A stretch of DNA of 64,000 bases, taken from assembly GCA_020002185.1 (NCBI GenBank), contig CM034533.1:74586976-74650975 (forward strand), given 5' to 3'. The notes beneath the pieces are model-generated. The model did no database searches. It saw only the letters and a list, made by a program, of their open reading frames with translations, and was not told where the DNA came from. The stretch is from Paraescarpia echinospica. Taxonomy: Eukaryota > Annelida > Polychaeta > Sabellida > Siboglinidae. Of this stretch, positions 57,166-64,000 are shown piece by piece. Each line of letters begins with the position of its first letter. The stretch's first letter is position 1. The translations under genes were made by a program, and so were the position numbers.

Positions 57166-57816
57166 ATGAGTGGACCGTCGTTGAAGCATCCTTTTACATG
57201 TATAGTAGCCGGTCCTACGGGATGCGGTAAGACGACGTTCGTCGAGCTTCTGATACGACACGACGTTATGATCGATCCGCCGCCCGAGAGAATCCTGTGG
57301 TGCTACGGACAGTGGCAGACCGGCTACGCGTCTATGTCTTCGAAAATAGAGTTCGTAGACGGCCTGCCGGATCCGAAACGTTTAGACGGTAAATCGAGGA
57401 CGCTTCTAGTGCTCGACGACCTCATGGAGGAGACCGATAGTCGGGTGACGATACTATTTACTAAAAAAAGTCATCATTGTAATACGTCGGTCGTACAGCT
57501 GCGACAGAACATGTTTCCGAAAGGGAAAGAAAACCGTACAATCAGCCTGAACGCTCAATACATTGTGCTATTTAAGAGTCCCCGAGACGCCGGTCAAGTA
57601 GGTCATCTAGCGAAACAGATGTACCCGCGAAAGGTCAACTACATGTTAGAGTCTTTCAAAGACGCGACGTCGGCGGCGTACGGCTATCTCTTCGTGGATC
57701 TGAAACAGGAAACGGAAGAGGACATGCGTCTGCGTACGTGCATATTTCCGGACGATCGTCTTCAGTACGTGTACGTACGGAAGGGTGGCGGCGGCGGTGG
57801 TGGGGGCGGTGTATAA
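57166..57816 (+). CDS. FtsK/HerA-type genome-packaging ATPase
   Basis: 216 residues. Walker A 'GPTGCGKTT' at 16-24, Walker B 'LLVLDDLM' at 80-87, and a polar sensor region around 'LNAQYIVLFK' (128-137). The size and motif spacing fit the A32-like ATPases of Polintons, adintoviruses and related double-jelly-roll viruses, which pump DNA into the capsid. The C-terminus ends in a run of nine glycines, an unusual low-complexity tail encoded by GGC/GGT/GGG repeats. A TATA motif of the next gene overlaps its last codons. The gene appears intact. Confidence 0.9.
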   Translation: MSGPSLKHPFTCIVAGPTGCGKTTFVELLIRHDVMIDPPPERILWCYGQWQTGYASMSSKIEFVDGLPDPKRLDGKSRTLLVLDDLMEETDSRVTILFTKKSHHCNTSVVQLRQNMFPKGKENRTISLNAQYIVLFKSPRDAGQVGHLAKQMYPRKVNYMLESFKDATSAAYGYLFVDLKQETEEDMRLRTCIFPDDRLQYVYVRKGGGGGGGGGV

Positions 57817-57817
57817 G
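57812..57817 (+). promoter_or_regulatory. TATA box of the pX-like gene
   Basis: TATAAG 43 bases before the ATG at 57,855, the same spacing as at 60,344/60,387. This spacing is why I take 57,855 and not the upstream in-frame ATG at 57,738 as the start. Confidence 0.5.
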
Positions 57818-57854
57818 AAGAGAGGGACGTCGCCGCGTGCGTTTATTAGTCGCT

Positions 57855-58250
57855 ATGACGGGACGCGCGTTGGTTGCGAAGCGGCGACCGAAGGTGGAGG
57901 CACCGACGGAGCGAGTGAAGAGACACATCGTCGCCCTGCAACTGTTGGAGAGACATAAGCGGAACATCGAACTGCGAAAATCCGTGATCCGTCACGCGGA
58001 CGCCGGTCTCATTTGTAGTCTGTGCGATTGCGCGTACAACATTCTGAAAGGGAACGTGAAGTTGTCGCCGAAGCAGAAACGCGTGTTGGCAAAATACAAG
58101 AATCACCTGCGTAAACTAGCCGACAAATACGTCGCGCTTAAAAAGAAGCGTGCCATCTTGCAAACGGGTGCGGGCGGGTTTGTGACGGCTCTGCTAGCGC
58201 CGTTAGCGAGCACCGTTCTCCTTCCGCTGCTCAGACAGGTGTTCGGCTGA
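57855..58250 (+). CDS. pX-like basic protein with hydrophobic C-terminus
   Basis: 131 residues. Basic N-terminal half with 'RHIVALQLLERHKRNIE', then 'CSLCDCAYNILKGNVKLS' and 'KYKNHLRKLADK', ending in a Gly/Leu/Pro-rich hydrophobic tail ('GGFVTALLAPLASTVLLPLL'). Proteins of this shape accompany Polinton-type capsid genes in many invertebrates and have been compared with adenovirus core protein X. 'QTGA|G' at 103-107 fits the adenain cleavage consensus and would release the hydrophobic tail. Its stop overlaps the next start (TGATG), so re-initiation or a shared transcript is likely. Role in the virion is inferred. Confidence 0.7.
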   Translation: MTGRALVAKRRPKVEAPTERVKRHIVALQLLERHKRNIELRKSVIRHADAGLICSLCDCAYNILKGNVKLSPKQKRVLAKYKNHLRKLADKYVALKKKRAILQTGAGGFVTALLAPLASTVLLPLLRQVFG

Positions 58251-58981
58251 TGCAGTACGCGAAGAAGATGGCGTTGGTCGACCCACGATTGGTGGAAAGC
58301 CTCCTACCACGTGTCGATCAGCCACCGAGCACGCCCCGATCACGTGTGCTGAGTAGCCTGGACAGCGACATGAAGGACATTCTAGAACGTTCGGATTTAT
58401 CCGAACGCGATAAGGTGGCGTCGTACAATCAACTGCTGAGTCGCTACAACACGATAGAGGCGGCTCGAGCGACGCAACCGGTACGCGTGTCGGTGGTCAA
58501 CGCCGACGAAACGTCTGCGGCGGCGGCGGCGGTGACGTCACCACCACCACCATCGTCGGGAGAGCGCGAAATCGTAGCCACCATGCCGAAAACGCTGAAA
58601 GGGAAGGCGGGACTGCTTATCGCGAAAGTGAAAGCCGATCCGTTGTGCCGATGGAACGATCGCGGCGAATTCGTGTACGCCGGTAAAACGATCGCGGGGA
58701 GTAACATGGTCGATCTAGTGAACGATCTCATGCGAACGAGATCGAAGACGTCGGCACCTGTAGGATGGAAAGAGTTCGGGTTGAAGATGAAGGGTATGAA
58801 TATCCCTATGGAATTCGTGGGCAACCCGCGCTATCGGGCGTATATGGCGCGGCGACAGAAGCGCCTACTAGAAGAGGCGGGGGCGATGTCGTCGTCGACT
58901 AGTTCATCACCGTCGCCGGCACGGAGACGACGCGCCACTCGACGGAGATCGTTGGACGTCGCGACGTGGGATACGTTGTAA
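58250..58981 (+). CDS. Conserved Polinton-associated protein of unknown function
   Basis: 243 residues; a second in-frame ATG lies at codon 7, right before 'ALVDPRLVESL', where relatives seem to begin. It has an N-terminal segment 'SLDSDMKDILERSDLSERDK', an Ala/Pro/Ser linker (about 90-108), a C-terminal conserved region with 'DRGEFVYAGKTIAGSNMVDL' and 'GWKEFGLKMKGMNIPMEFVG', and a basic tail. This layout recurs beside ATPase and integrase genes in similar elements of cnidarians and molluscs. I cannot name a biochemical function; a structural or DNA-associated virion role is possible. The A of its ATG is the last base of the previous stop codon. Confidence 0.7.
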   Translation: MQYAKKMALVDPRLVESLLPRVDQPPSTPRSRVLSSLDSDMKDILERSDLSERDKVASYNQLLSRYNTIEAARATQPVRVSVVNADETSAAAAAVTSPPPPSSGEREIVATMPKTLKGKAGLLIAKVKADPLCRWNDRGEFVYAGKTIAGSNMVDLVNDLMRTRSKTSAPVGWKEFGLKMKGMNIPMEFVGNPRYRAYMARRQKRLLEEAGAMSSSTSSSPSPARRRRATRRRSLDVATWDTL

Positions 58982-58983
58982 CG

Positions 58984-59178
58984 ATGCCGTCACGACGAGG
59001 ACGAACGATAACGGCCATCGTCGTCAGTCTCACCATCGCGAGCATCGCTCTCTATACGTGTATAATAATAGTCGTTCATTTGTGGCCGTCGTCGTCGTTG
59101 TCGTCATGTTGTCCGGGTGGAGTCGTCGTCGCCGCCGGCCAAAACGTCAGCAACGAAACGACGACGACGACGAACTGA
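58984..59178 (+). CDS. Small single-pass membrane protein
   Basis: 64 residues, starting three bases after the preceding stop in the context TAACGATG, which recurs at other starts in this element. A short basic head is followed by a strong hydrophobic segment ('ITAIVVSLTIASIALYTCII' and beyond, about residues 9-33), a Cys pair and a Thr-rich tail. It overlaps the first 73 bases of the integrase in another frame. No homologue is recognised; it may be a virion membrane-active or envelope-like small protein, or it may not be expressed. Confidence 0.5.
   Translation: MPSRRGRTITAIVVSLTIASIALYTCIIIVVHLWPSSSLSSCCPGGVVVAAGQNVSNETTTTTN
59061..59067 (+). promoter_or_regulatory. TATA-like box of the integrase gene
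   Basis: TATAATA 45 bases before the ATG at 59,106, similar to the 43-base spacing of two other genes in the element. Confidence 0.4.
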
Positions 59179-60236
59179 ATAGCGTCTACTTCGATGCAAA
59201 ACGGGCGGGAAGTTACGTAGGCGTCGACGCGTTGCACCGGGCGTCGAAGATCGGACAACCGGCCGTCGAGAGGTGGCTAGCGTCGCAGGACGCCTACACC
59301 CTACACAAAACGGTTAAACGACATTTCAAACGACGTCGCGTCATCGTGGGCGGCCGAAACCAGCAGTGGCAAGCCGATCTGGTCGACTTGTCGCGTCTGA
59401 AAACGCACAACGACGGTATAACATTCCTATTGACGGTCATCGACGTGTTTTCGAAGCAGGCGTGGTGCGTTCCGTTGAAGAGTAAGTCCGGCCCGTCGCT
59501 CGTCGCCGCCTTCGAACGCCTGCTGAACGACGGCGGTGGCGAGACGCCGAACGCGCTGCAGACCGACAAGGGGACCGAGTTTCTGAACCGGCCCCTGCAA
59601 ACGTTCCTAAAGAGTCGCGACGTTCATCATTTCGTGACGCATAAAGAGGAGACTAAAGCGAGCGTCGTGGAACGGTTCAATCGGACTTTGAAGGCGCGTA
59701 TGTGGCGCTATTTTACGAAACACGAGACGCTGCGCTACGTAGAGGCGTTACCGGATTTCGTGCGATCGTACAACAACGCCTACCACCGAAGCATCGGTAG
59801 GACGCCGGCGAGCGTCGACGCGACGAATCAGGAGGCCGTATGGCAACGGCTGTACGGCGACGTCTGTTGCGTTCGGCGAAAAAAACCGAAACTGCGCGAG
59901 GGAGATCGCGTGCGTATCAGCAAGACGAGGGGTCAATTCAAAAAAGGATACATGGCTAATTGGAGCGAGGAGCTCTTCACCGTCGTAGAGGTGCGCCCGA
60001 CCGAACCGCCAGTTTATCGCCTGAAGGACGACGCCGGGACGTCGGTAGAGGGCGCCTTCTACGAACCGGAACTACAACGCGTAGTCGTTGCGAAGGACAA
60101 ACTGTATCGCGTGGAGGCGGTTCTACAGCGTCGTCGTCGTCGTCGCGGGGGCGGTTGGGAGGCGCTCGTAAAATGGAGCGGATATCCGGCCTCCTTCAAC
60201 AGCTGGATCGACGCCGAGTCGCTCGTGGACCTATAA
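59106..60236 (+). CDS. Retroviral-type integrase with C-terminal chromodomain
   Basis: 376 residues from the ATG at 59,106; the frame is open upstream to 59,058 but without an ATG. After an Arg/Asp-rich head come a helical N-terminal region, then the rve core: 'WQADLVDL' (catalytic Asp about 91), 'LQTDKGTEF' (Asp about 154) and 'ASVVERFNRTLK' (Glu about 189), a D,D-34-E arrangement. An SH3-like region ('EGDRVRISKTRGQFKKGY') follows, then a chromodomain (about 333-376, 'WEALVKWSGYPASFNSWIDA'). This is the Polinton family related to the C. elegans protein F54H12.3. It inserts the element into host DNA; the chromodomain may direct it to methylated histones. Intact. Confidence 0.9.
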   Translation: MLSGWSRRRRRPKRQQRNDDDDELNSVYFDAKRAGSYVGVDALHRASKIGQPAVERWLASQDAYTLHKTVKRHFKRRRVIVGGRNQQWQADLVDLSRLKTHNDGITFLLTVIDVFSKQAWCVPLKSKSGPSLVAAFERLLNDGGGETPNALQTDKGTEFLNRPLQTFLKSRDVHHFVTHKEETKASVVERFNRTLKARMWRYFTKHETLRYVEALPDFVRSYNNAYHRSIGRTPASVDATNQEAVWQRLYGDVCCVRRKKPKLREGDRVRISKTRGQFKKGYMANWSEELFTVVEVRPTEPPVYRLKDDAGTSVEGAFYEPELQRVVVAKDKLYRVEAVLQRRRRRRGGGWEALVKWSGYPASFNSWIDAESLVDL

Positions 60237-60343
60237 CTAGAGCGACGACGACGACGACGTCAGAGATGTCTCGTTGGTCTCGGCACACGGGATGCTGGCG
60301 ACTGCACGAGGCGGGGTTGTGTAGCGGATTTTCGATCTTTCCG

Positions 60344-60350
60344 TATAAAG
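60344..60350 (+). promoter_or_regulatory. TATA box before the membrane protein and capsid genes
   Basis: TATAAAG 43 bases before the ATG at 60,387. No TATA box at that spacing precedes the next four genes, so they may share this promoter. Confidence 0.5.
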
Positions 60351-60386
60351 GTCCCTGCTGCATCGACAGAGCGCAGTGGCGCGACG

Positions 60387-60734
60387 ATGAGCGACGACGA
60401 AACTACCTCAAGTGGCGATCGAGGAACGAACTCCGGCGCCGAGCAGCACTCCGTCGACGAGCACGTGGCGGACGCCGTCGACGCTAGCAGCACAACCACC
60501 GCCGAACGCGTTCCATGGCGAATCTGCGGCAACGAATGCCCTAAGGCCGAAATCGTATTCCTCTGTCAGGTCGTCGTCCTGTATTTCGTCATCGCCGTTA
60601 GTATATACAATCTGACGAAGGGTAACGGCGACTCCATCCTGTGGACGGCGCTGTTGAGCAGCTGTCTCGGTTACCTGCTCCCGAGTCCGTCTATGAGCGG
60701 TCGACAACGACGCAACGATGGCGGTCTCGTCTGA
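60387..60734 (+). CDS. Polinton-associated membrane protein
   Basis: 115 residues. An acidic, Ser/Thr-rich N-terminal half is followed by 'CPKAEIVFLCQVVVLYFVIA' (a transmembrane segment, about 51-72) and a second hydrophobic stretch with 'LWTALLSSCLGYLLPSP' (about 85-101). This C-terminal pattern recurs in proteins next to penton genes of similar invertebrate elements. Topology and function are unknown; a virion-associated or membrane-perturbing role is possible. Start context GCGACGATG. Its last 17 bases overlap the start of the penton-like gene. Confidence 0.7.
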   Translation: MSDDETTSSGDRGTNSGAEQHSVDEHVADAVDASSTTTAERVPWRICGNECPKAEIVFLCQVVVLYFVIAVSIYNLTKGNGDSILWTALLSSCLGYLLPSPSMSGRQRRNDGGLV

Positions 60735-61591
60735 CTTCTACCTGACGCTACCGAGCAACGCGTCTATGAAAGACCACCCCGAAAATACGTTGTCGCACTA
60801 CGTCACGATGCTCCCGCGACGTTTCGACCTGTCGGGCGAGTGGGAATGCGGATTGGTGGCGCTACAGTATCCGCACACGTGGTACAACGTGAGAAAGAAG
60901 GACGCCGTCTTCTACCTGACATGCGCGACGGGCGATCCGGGTATTTACGTGGAGGTAGGCAAATCCGACGTCACCACCCTGATATATCGGCAGACCTCGA
61001 TTCCTTACGGTTTCTACAACAGCGTTCGCGCGTTGTTGCACGAGATCAACCGCGCGTTAAAGAAATTGTGCACGAAGAAGGTCAGGGCGCGCCTACTGTA
61101 CAGCGAGGTCTCTAACCGATTTACGTTGCGTATGTCGCCGGGTGTCGAATTTGTCACGGCTCATACGAGCCGTCTGAAGAGCCTGCTAGGTTTCCATAAC
61201 AACACGATCGTGAGTCCCCCCTTGTTCGGTCCCGATCCGGCAGTCGTCGTCATCGACACCGCGCCAGTCGCGTACACGTACGAGTACCAAGGTCACAATA
61301 CGGCGGATATGACGGCGTGCATCGAGACCCTGTACGTGTACACGGATCTCGTGGAGCCGCGCGTCGTCGGTGACGTGTACGCGCCGCTCCTTCGAAACGT
61401 CGCCGTCCGCGTACGAACGGCGAGACTATTTCGGAAACGTTCGACCGCGTCCAATACGTGAAGCTGCTGCGGAATCAATTCGATTCGATCGAACTCGATA
61501 TAAGAGACGATTTCGGCCAACCGATACCATTCGAGCAGGGAAAGGTGGTGACGACGGTTCACTTCAGACATTGTAAATCGAAATTGTTTTA
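60718..61591 (+). pseudogene. Penton-like minor capsid protein, frameshifted near the C-terminus
   Basis: 247 codons are in frame from the ATG at 60,718 (context GCAACGATG). The protein starts 'DFYLTLPSNASMKDHPENTL' and includes 'GEWECGLVALQYPHTWYNV' and 'PYGFYNSVRALLHEI', the pattern of the penton/minor capsid protein of Polinton-type elements, which fills the capsid vertices. From about 61,400-61,430 the expected C-terminal sequence continues in the -1 frame to a TAA at 61,589-61,591 ('QFDSIELDIRDDFGQPIPFE' is encoded there), while the starting frame stops at 61,459-61,461. One missing base explains this. It may be a true mutation or an assembly error; I see no convincing slippery site. Confidence 0.75.
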
Positions 61592-61597
61592 ACGACG

Positions 61598-62053
61598 ATG
61601 CCGAAGAACGCGTACGAGGACTACTACGTTCGACAGGTCGGCGGTCAGCTGCCGGTCTTCGTCGGTGGTCGGGGGCAACGAGGTCACGGTCTGGGCAATC
61701 TCTTCGGGAGCCTGTTTCGAAGCGCCATGCCGCTTATCAAGAGAGGCGCGTTGGCGTTGGGAAAACGCGCGCTCAACACCGGCGTGCACGTGGCGCGGGA
61801 TGTCGTCGCCGGCGGCAATCTGAAACAGTCGCTAAAACGTCGCGCGAAGGAGGCCGGCGCCGATCTTCTCGACGGCCTATTGAATTCAGCAGCGCCGCCG
61901 CCGCAGCCGAAGAAGAGGAAGAAACAGCAGCCGCAGCCCCGCCGCCGCGGTGGTGGTGGTGGTGTCGCCATAAAGAGGGCGCGCCTAGCGGCGACGACCG
62001 TCAGTAAGCGGAAGAGACGACATAGAGCGGATCACGACATATTCGACGAGTAA
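61598..62053 (+). CDS. Basic pVI-like minor virion protein
   Basis: 151 residues, six bases after the penton-frame stop. N-terminus 'YYVRQVGGQLPVFVGG', then an amphipathic, Gly/Leu/Arg-rich region (about 29-72: 'GHGLGNLFGSLFRSAMPLIK'), a Lys/Arg-rich segment with a poly-Pro/Gly stretch, and a very basic tail ('SKRKRRHRADHD') ending acidic. The position between penton and major capsid genes and the amphipathic helix resemble adenovirus protein VI, the membrane-lytic minor capsid protein. 'QVGG|Q' at 13-17 matches the adenain cleavage consensus. Name and role are by analogy. Confidence 0.6.
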   Translation: MPKNAYEDYYVRQVGGQLPVFVGGRGQRGHGLGNLFGSLFRSAMPLIKRGALALGKRALNTGVHVARDVVAGGNLKQSLKRRAKEAGADLLDGLLNSAAPPPQPKKRKKQQPQPRRRGGGGGVAIKRARLAATTVSKRKRRHRADHDIFDE

Positions 62054-62055
62054 CG

Positions 62056-63357
62056 ATGGCGTTCGTGAACGGCGCAACGTGCGAGGGCGTGAAGGCCGAA
62101 CTGGACCTGTTCAGCGGGCCGGTGACGCAGACGAGCATCGAGAGCTGCCAGTGGACCGCCTACCAACCGCTGACGGCTCTCGACGCCGGCGGCCCTATCG
62201 AGTTCCTCATCCCGGGTTCGGGCAACGACTACACGGACCTGGGGAGTCTTCAAGTGTACGTCCGCTTCAAACTGACTCAGGGAGACGGCACCAATCTGGC
62301 GGCCCGCGGCAACGTGGCGCCGGTCAACAATTTCCTGCATTCGGCGTTCAGTCAAATCGACGTGTCGCTGAACAACACGCTCCTGACGGCGTCGACCAAT
62401 ACGTACCCGTACCGCGCCTACCTCGAGACCCTGCTGAGTTTCGGCAGCGACGCGAAACGCTCGCATCTCACGGCGTCGTTGTGGTACAAAGACACCGCCG
62501 GACGGATGAACACGCTCGGCAACAACAACGCCGGGTTCGAGGCGCGCCGCGCCATGACGGCCGATAGCGAGGAGGTGGAGATGATGGGACGTCTGCACGT
62601 CGACGCGTTTATGCTAAACCGGCTCCTGCCGAACGGCGTCGACACGAAAGTGCGCATGGTGCGCGCGAAGGACGCCTTCGCAATCATGGGCGCGCAAGTC
62701 GCACCGGGGTGGCGCGTCGCGCTGCAGTCGATTTGTCTGCACGTACGAAAAGTGAAGTTGAACCCGGACGTCCAGATGGGTCATATCAAAGCGTGGACGC
62801 TGGGAACGGCTAAGTTTTCGATGCGCCGCATCGACTGCAAGACGTTCTCGATAACGGCGGGTACGCTATCGCACACGCGCGAGAACTTGTACATGGGTGC
62901 GATTCCGAAACGCCTGTTCCTCATGATGATCGACCACGCAGCCTATAACGGAGACTACATTAGAAATCCGTTCAACGCTCATCACAACGACATAAACTTC
63001 CTCACGCTCGTCGTCGACGGACGTCAGATGCCGAGCAAGGCGCTGCAGCCGGACTTCCCGCGCAACCGCTACGTTCGAAGCTACATGAATCTCTTCGCGG
63101 CCACCGGAAAGGCGCACGAGGACGAGGGGAACGACGCATCGCGCGATGACTTCGGCGCCGGCTACACCATCTTCGGTTTCGACCTGACCCCCGACTGTTG
63201 CGACGTGGACCATTTCAACGTCGTGCGTCAAGGGACCGTAGGCGCTGAGATACACTTCGGAGCGCCGCTAGCCCGAGCGGTGAACGTCGTCGTGTACGCG
63301 GAATTCGAAACGGTGCTGGAAATCGACAAGAACCGGAACGTCGTGTACTACTGGTAA
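62056..63357 (+). CDS. Major capsid protein (double jelly-roll, hexon-like)
   Basis: 433 residues, two bases after the previous stop (TAACGATG). Motifs typical of the Polinton major capsid family include 'ELDLFSGPVTQTSIESCQW' (15-33), 'NNFLHSAFSQIDVSLNNTLL' (91-110), 'YPYRAYLETLLSFG', 'RVALQSICLHVRKVKLNPDV', 'IPKRLFLMMIDHAAYNGDY' and the C-terminal 'FETVLEIDKNRNVVYYW'. It is the family to which C. elegans F54H12.2 belongs; members form trimers with two jelly-roll domains per chain. The frame is intact. It lies directly upstream of the maturation protease. Confidence 0.88.
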   Translation: MAFVNGATCEGVKAELDLFSGPVTQTSIESCQWTAYQPLTALDAGGPIEFLIPGSGNDYTDLGSLQVYVRFKLTQGDGTNLAARGNVAPVNNFLHSAFSQIDVSLNNTLLTASTNTYPYRAYLETLLSFGSDAKRSHLTASLWYKDTAGRMNTLGNNNAGFEARRAMTADSEEVEMMGRLHVDAFMLNRLLPNGVDTKVRMVRAKDAFAIMGAQVAPGWRVALQSICLHVRKVKLNPDVQMGHIKAWTLGTAKFSMRRIDCKTFSITAGTLSHTRENLYMGAIPKRLFLMMIDHAAYNGDYIRNPFNAHHNDINFLTLVVDGRQMPSKALQPDFPRNRYVRSYMNLFAATGKAHEDEGNDASRDDFGAGYTIFGFDLTPDCCDVDHFNVVRQGTVGAEIHFGAPLARAVNVVVYAEFETVLEIDKNRNVVYYW

Positions 63358-63359
63358 CT

Positions 63360-63809
63360 ATGGATACGTTCCAACTGATGCGTCGCCTGGAGCTCGACGC
63401 GTACGCTAAACGTATCGTCGTCGGCGTCGTGCCTAAATACGCGCTACCTACCACCACCACCGTTTACCCGACGGCCTTCGTGTGCAACACCGACGACGAC
63501 GGTGAGCCGGGGCAGCACTGGGTGGCCGTCTACGTGGACGTCGACCGACGAGGCGAGTACTTCGATTCGTACGGTCTGCCGCCGCTGCACGATGACTTCC
63601 GCGCATTCCTGCACCGCAACTGCGGCGACGCGTGGACGTTCAACCACAAGCGGCTGCAGAGCGGCGCCTCTAACGTATGCGGACTATATTGCGTCGCCTA
63701 CCTGCTCCTCCGATGTCGCGGTATGCCGTTGACGATGTTCCAGAGCCTATTCGGCACCGATAGGGTGAATAATGACTGTCTCGTATTCGATTGGTTAAAA
63801 CCGCATTAA
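63360..63809 (+). CDS. Adenain-type cysteine protease (maturation protease)
   Basis: 149 residues, two bases after the capsid stop. The catalytic set of the C5/Ulp1-like fold is visible: His53 in 'GQHWVAVYVD', Asp69 in 'EYFDSYGLPP', Gln100 in 'KRLQSGASNVCGLYC' and Cys107 in the same stretch. In adenoviruses and related elements this enzyme cleaves capsid and core precursors during maturation. Candidate substrates with fitting sites are the pX-like and pVI-like proteins above. The frame is complete; AATAAA follows 22 bases after the stop. Confidence 0.9.
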   Translation: MDTFQLMRRLELDAYAKRIVVGVVPKYALPTTTTVYPTAFVCNTDDDGEPGQHWVAVYVDVDRRGEYFDSYGLPPLHDDFRAFLHRNCGDAWTFNHKRLQSGASNVCGLYCVAYLLLRCRGMPLTMFQSLFGTDRVNNDCLVFDWLKPH

Positions 63810-63830
63810 TTTCGCTTTTACGTGTATAGA

Positions 63831-63836
63831 AATAAA
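63831..63836 (+). terminator. Polyadenylation signal of the capsid/protease transcript
   Basis: AATAAA 22 bases after the protease stop codon, followed by GT/T-rich sequence (TTGTTGGTGTTT) suitable as a downstream element. Confidence 0.65.
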
Positions 63837-63864
63837 AAACAAACGATGTACACAATTGTTGGTG

Positions 63865-63870
63865 TTTATT
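63865..63870 (-). terminator. Polyadenylation signal of a convergent gene
   Basis: TTTATT on the plus strand is AATAAA on the minus strand, 28 bases from the forward signal. On the minus strand a frame open at 64,000 ends with TAA at 63,962-63,960, which would suit the end of a gene entering from the right. A DNA polymerase would be expected there, but only about 12 codons are visible. Confidence 0.45.
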
Positions 63871-64000
63871 ATTACCCTACCCTACATACATACATACATA
63901 CATACCCCTAGGAGGGGGAGGGGTGGGCCATTCCCTACGAGTTAGACGAGTTATGCGAGTTAGACGAGTATCGGCACCGTGGTGACGCCGTCGTCGAGCA

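Larger units (their letters stand above)
56104..64000 (+). mobile_element. Polinton/Maverick (adintovirus-like) element, left part
   Basis: Hallmark set on one strand: packaging ATPase, retroviral-type integrase, penton-like and double-jelly-roll capsid proteins, adenain-type protease. The left end is placed at about 56,104 because alignment with the intron of module 1 stops at 56,099 and AGTAGTATGTAAG follows (Polinton termini commonly start with AG). The right end, its inverted repeat, target duplication and any protein-primed DNA polymerase are outside the window. Dense CpG and mostly intact frames suggest a young insertion. Confidence 0.88.

Noticed and set aside
57738..57854. N-terminal extension of the pX-like protein
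   Set aside because: It overlaps the end of the ATPase gene with Arg-rich shadow sequence, and a TATA box at 57,812 lies after this start.
59058..59105. Integrase start at 59,058
   Set aside because: The codon there is GTG; the first ATG in frame is 59,106, and a TATA-like box lies between.
61390..61440. Programmed frameshift in the penton-like gene
   Set aside because: No X_XXY_YYZ heptamer in the right register was found; a missing base is simpler.
62079..62567. Alternative frame of 162 codons inside the capsid gene
   Set aside because: Shadow frame in GC-rich coding DNA; the other frame carries the conserved capsid motifs.

Overview
The window comes from an animal genome, most likely a marine invertebrate; I cannot name the species. 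Host DNA is AT-rich, with small exons split by long introns, and is full of tRNA-derived SINEs, CR1-like LINEs, foldback elements and minisatellites. Two runs of exactly 1000 N (14,683-15,682 and 43,867-44,866) are scaffold gaps. Many of the reading-frame breaks are single-base changes in homopolymers, so some may be assembly errors.

Layout. 1-6,600: non-coding DNA with SINE copies, a foldback element and the 3' end of a LINE. 6,601-25,733: four near-identical copies of one CR1-like LINE, arranged as two head-to-head pairs around a spacer with a 34-bp tandem repeat; a foldback element with long GT and GA tracts separates the pairs. 25,734-29,660: old repeats. 29,667-43,207: eleven exons of one host gene on the + strand. 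Their splice phases all fit: a type II membrane anchor, a short Ser/Thr stalk, a SEA domain over three exons, a Thr-rich mucin-like segment, an EGF exon, a peritrophin-like exon and three more EGF exons. 44,867-55,606: a second, damaged SEA module. Its first exon is present twice because a 2.35-kb block is duplicated on both sides of a 5'-truncated Gypsy-type element.

56,104-64,000: the left part of a Polinton/Maverick (adintovirus-like) element, inserted in an intron-derived part of the second module. It is GC- and CpG-rich, unlike the host DNA, and its genes are packed with little or no spacing: a NADAR-domain protein, an FtsK/HerA-type packaging ATPase, a pX-like protein, a conserved protein of unknown function, a small membrane protein, an integrase with a C-terminal chromodomain, a second membrane protein, a penton-like protein (its C-terminus lies in another frame), a basic pVI-like protein, a major capsid protein and an adenain-type protease. 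Together these would package DNA, form and mature a capsid, and integrate. No DNA polymerase is seen; a convergent gene probably enters from the right edge.

The two observations I find most interesting are a canonical -1 frameshift heptamer (TTTAAAC) placed directly on the ORF1 stop codon of the LINE, with the ORF2 endonuclease frame opening only through it, and the NADAR gene at the head of the Polinton behind a 196-bp duplicated block carrying eight TATA-like motifs.
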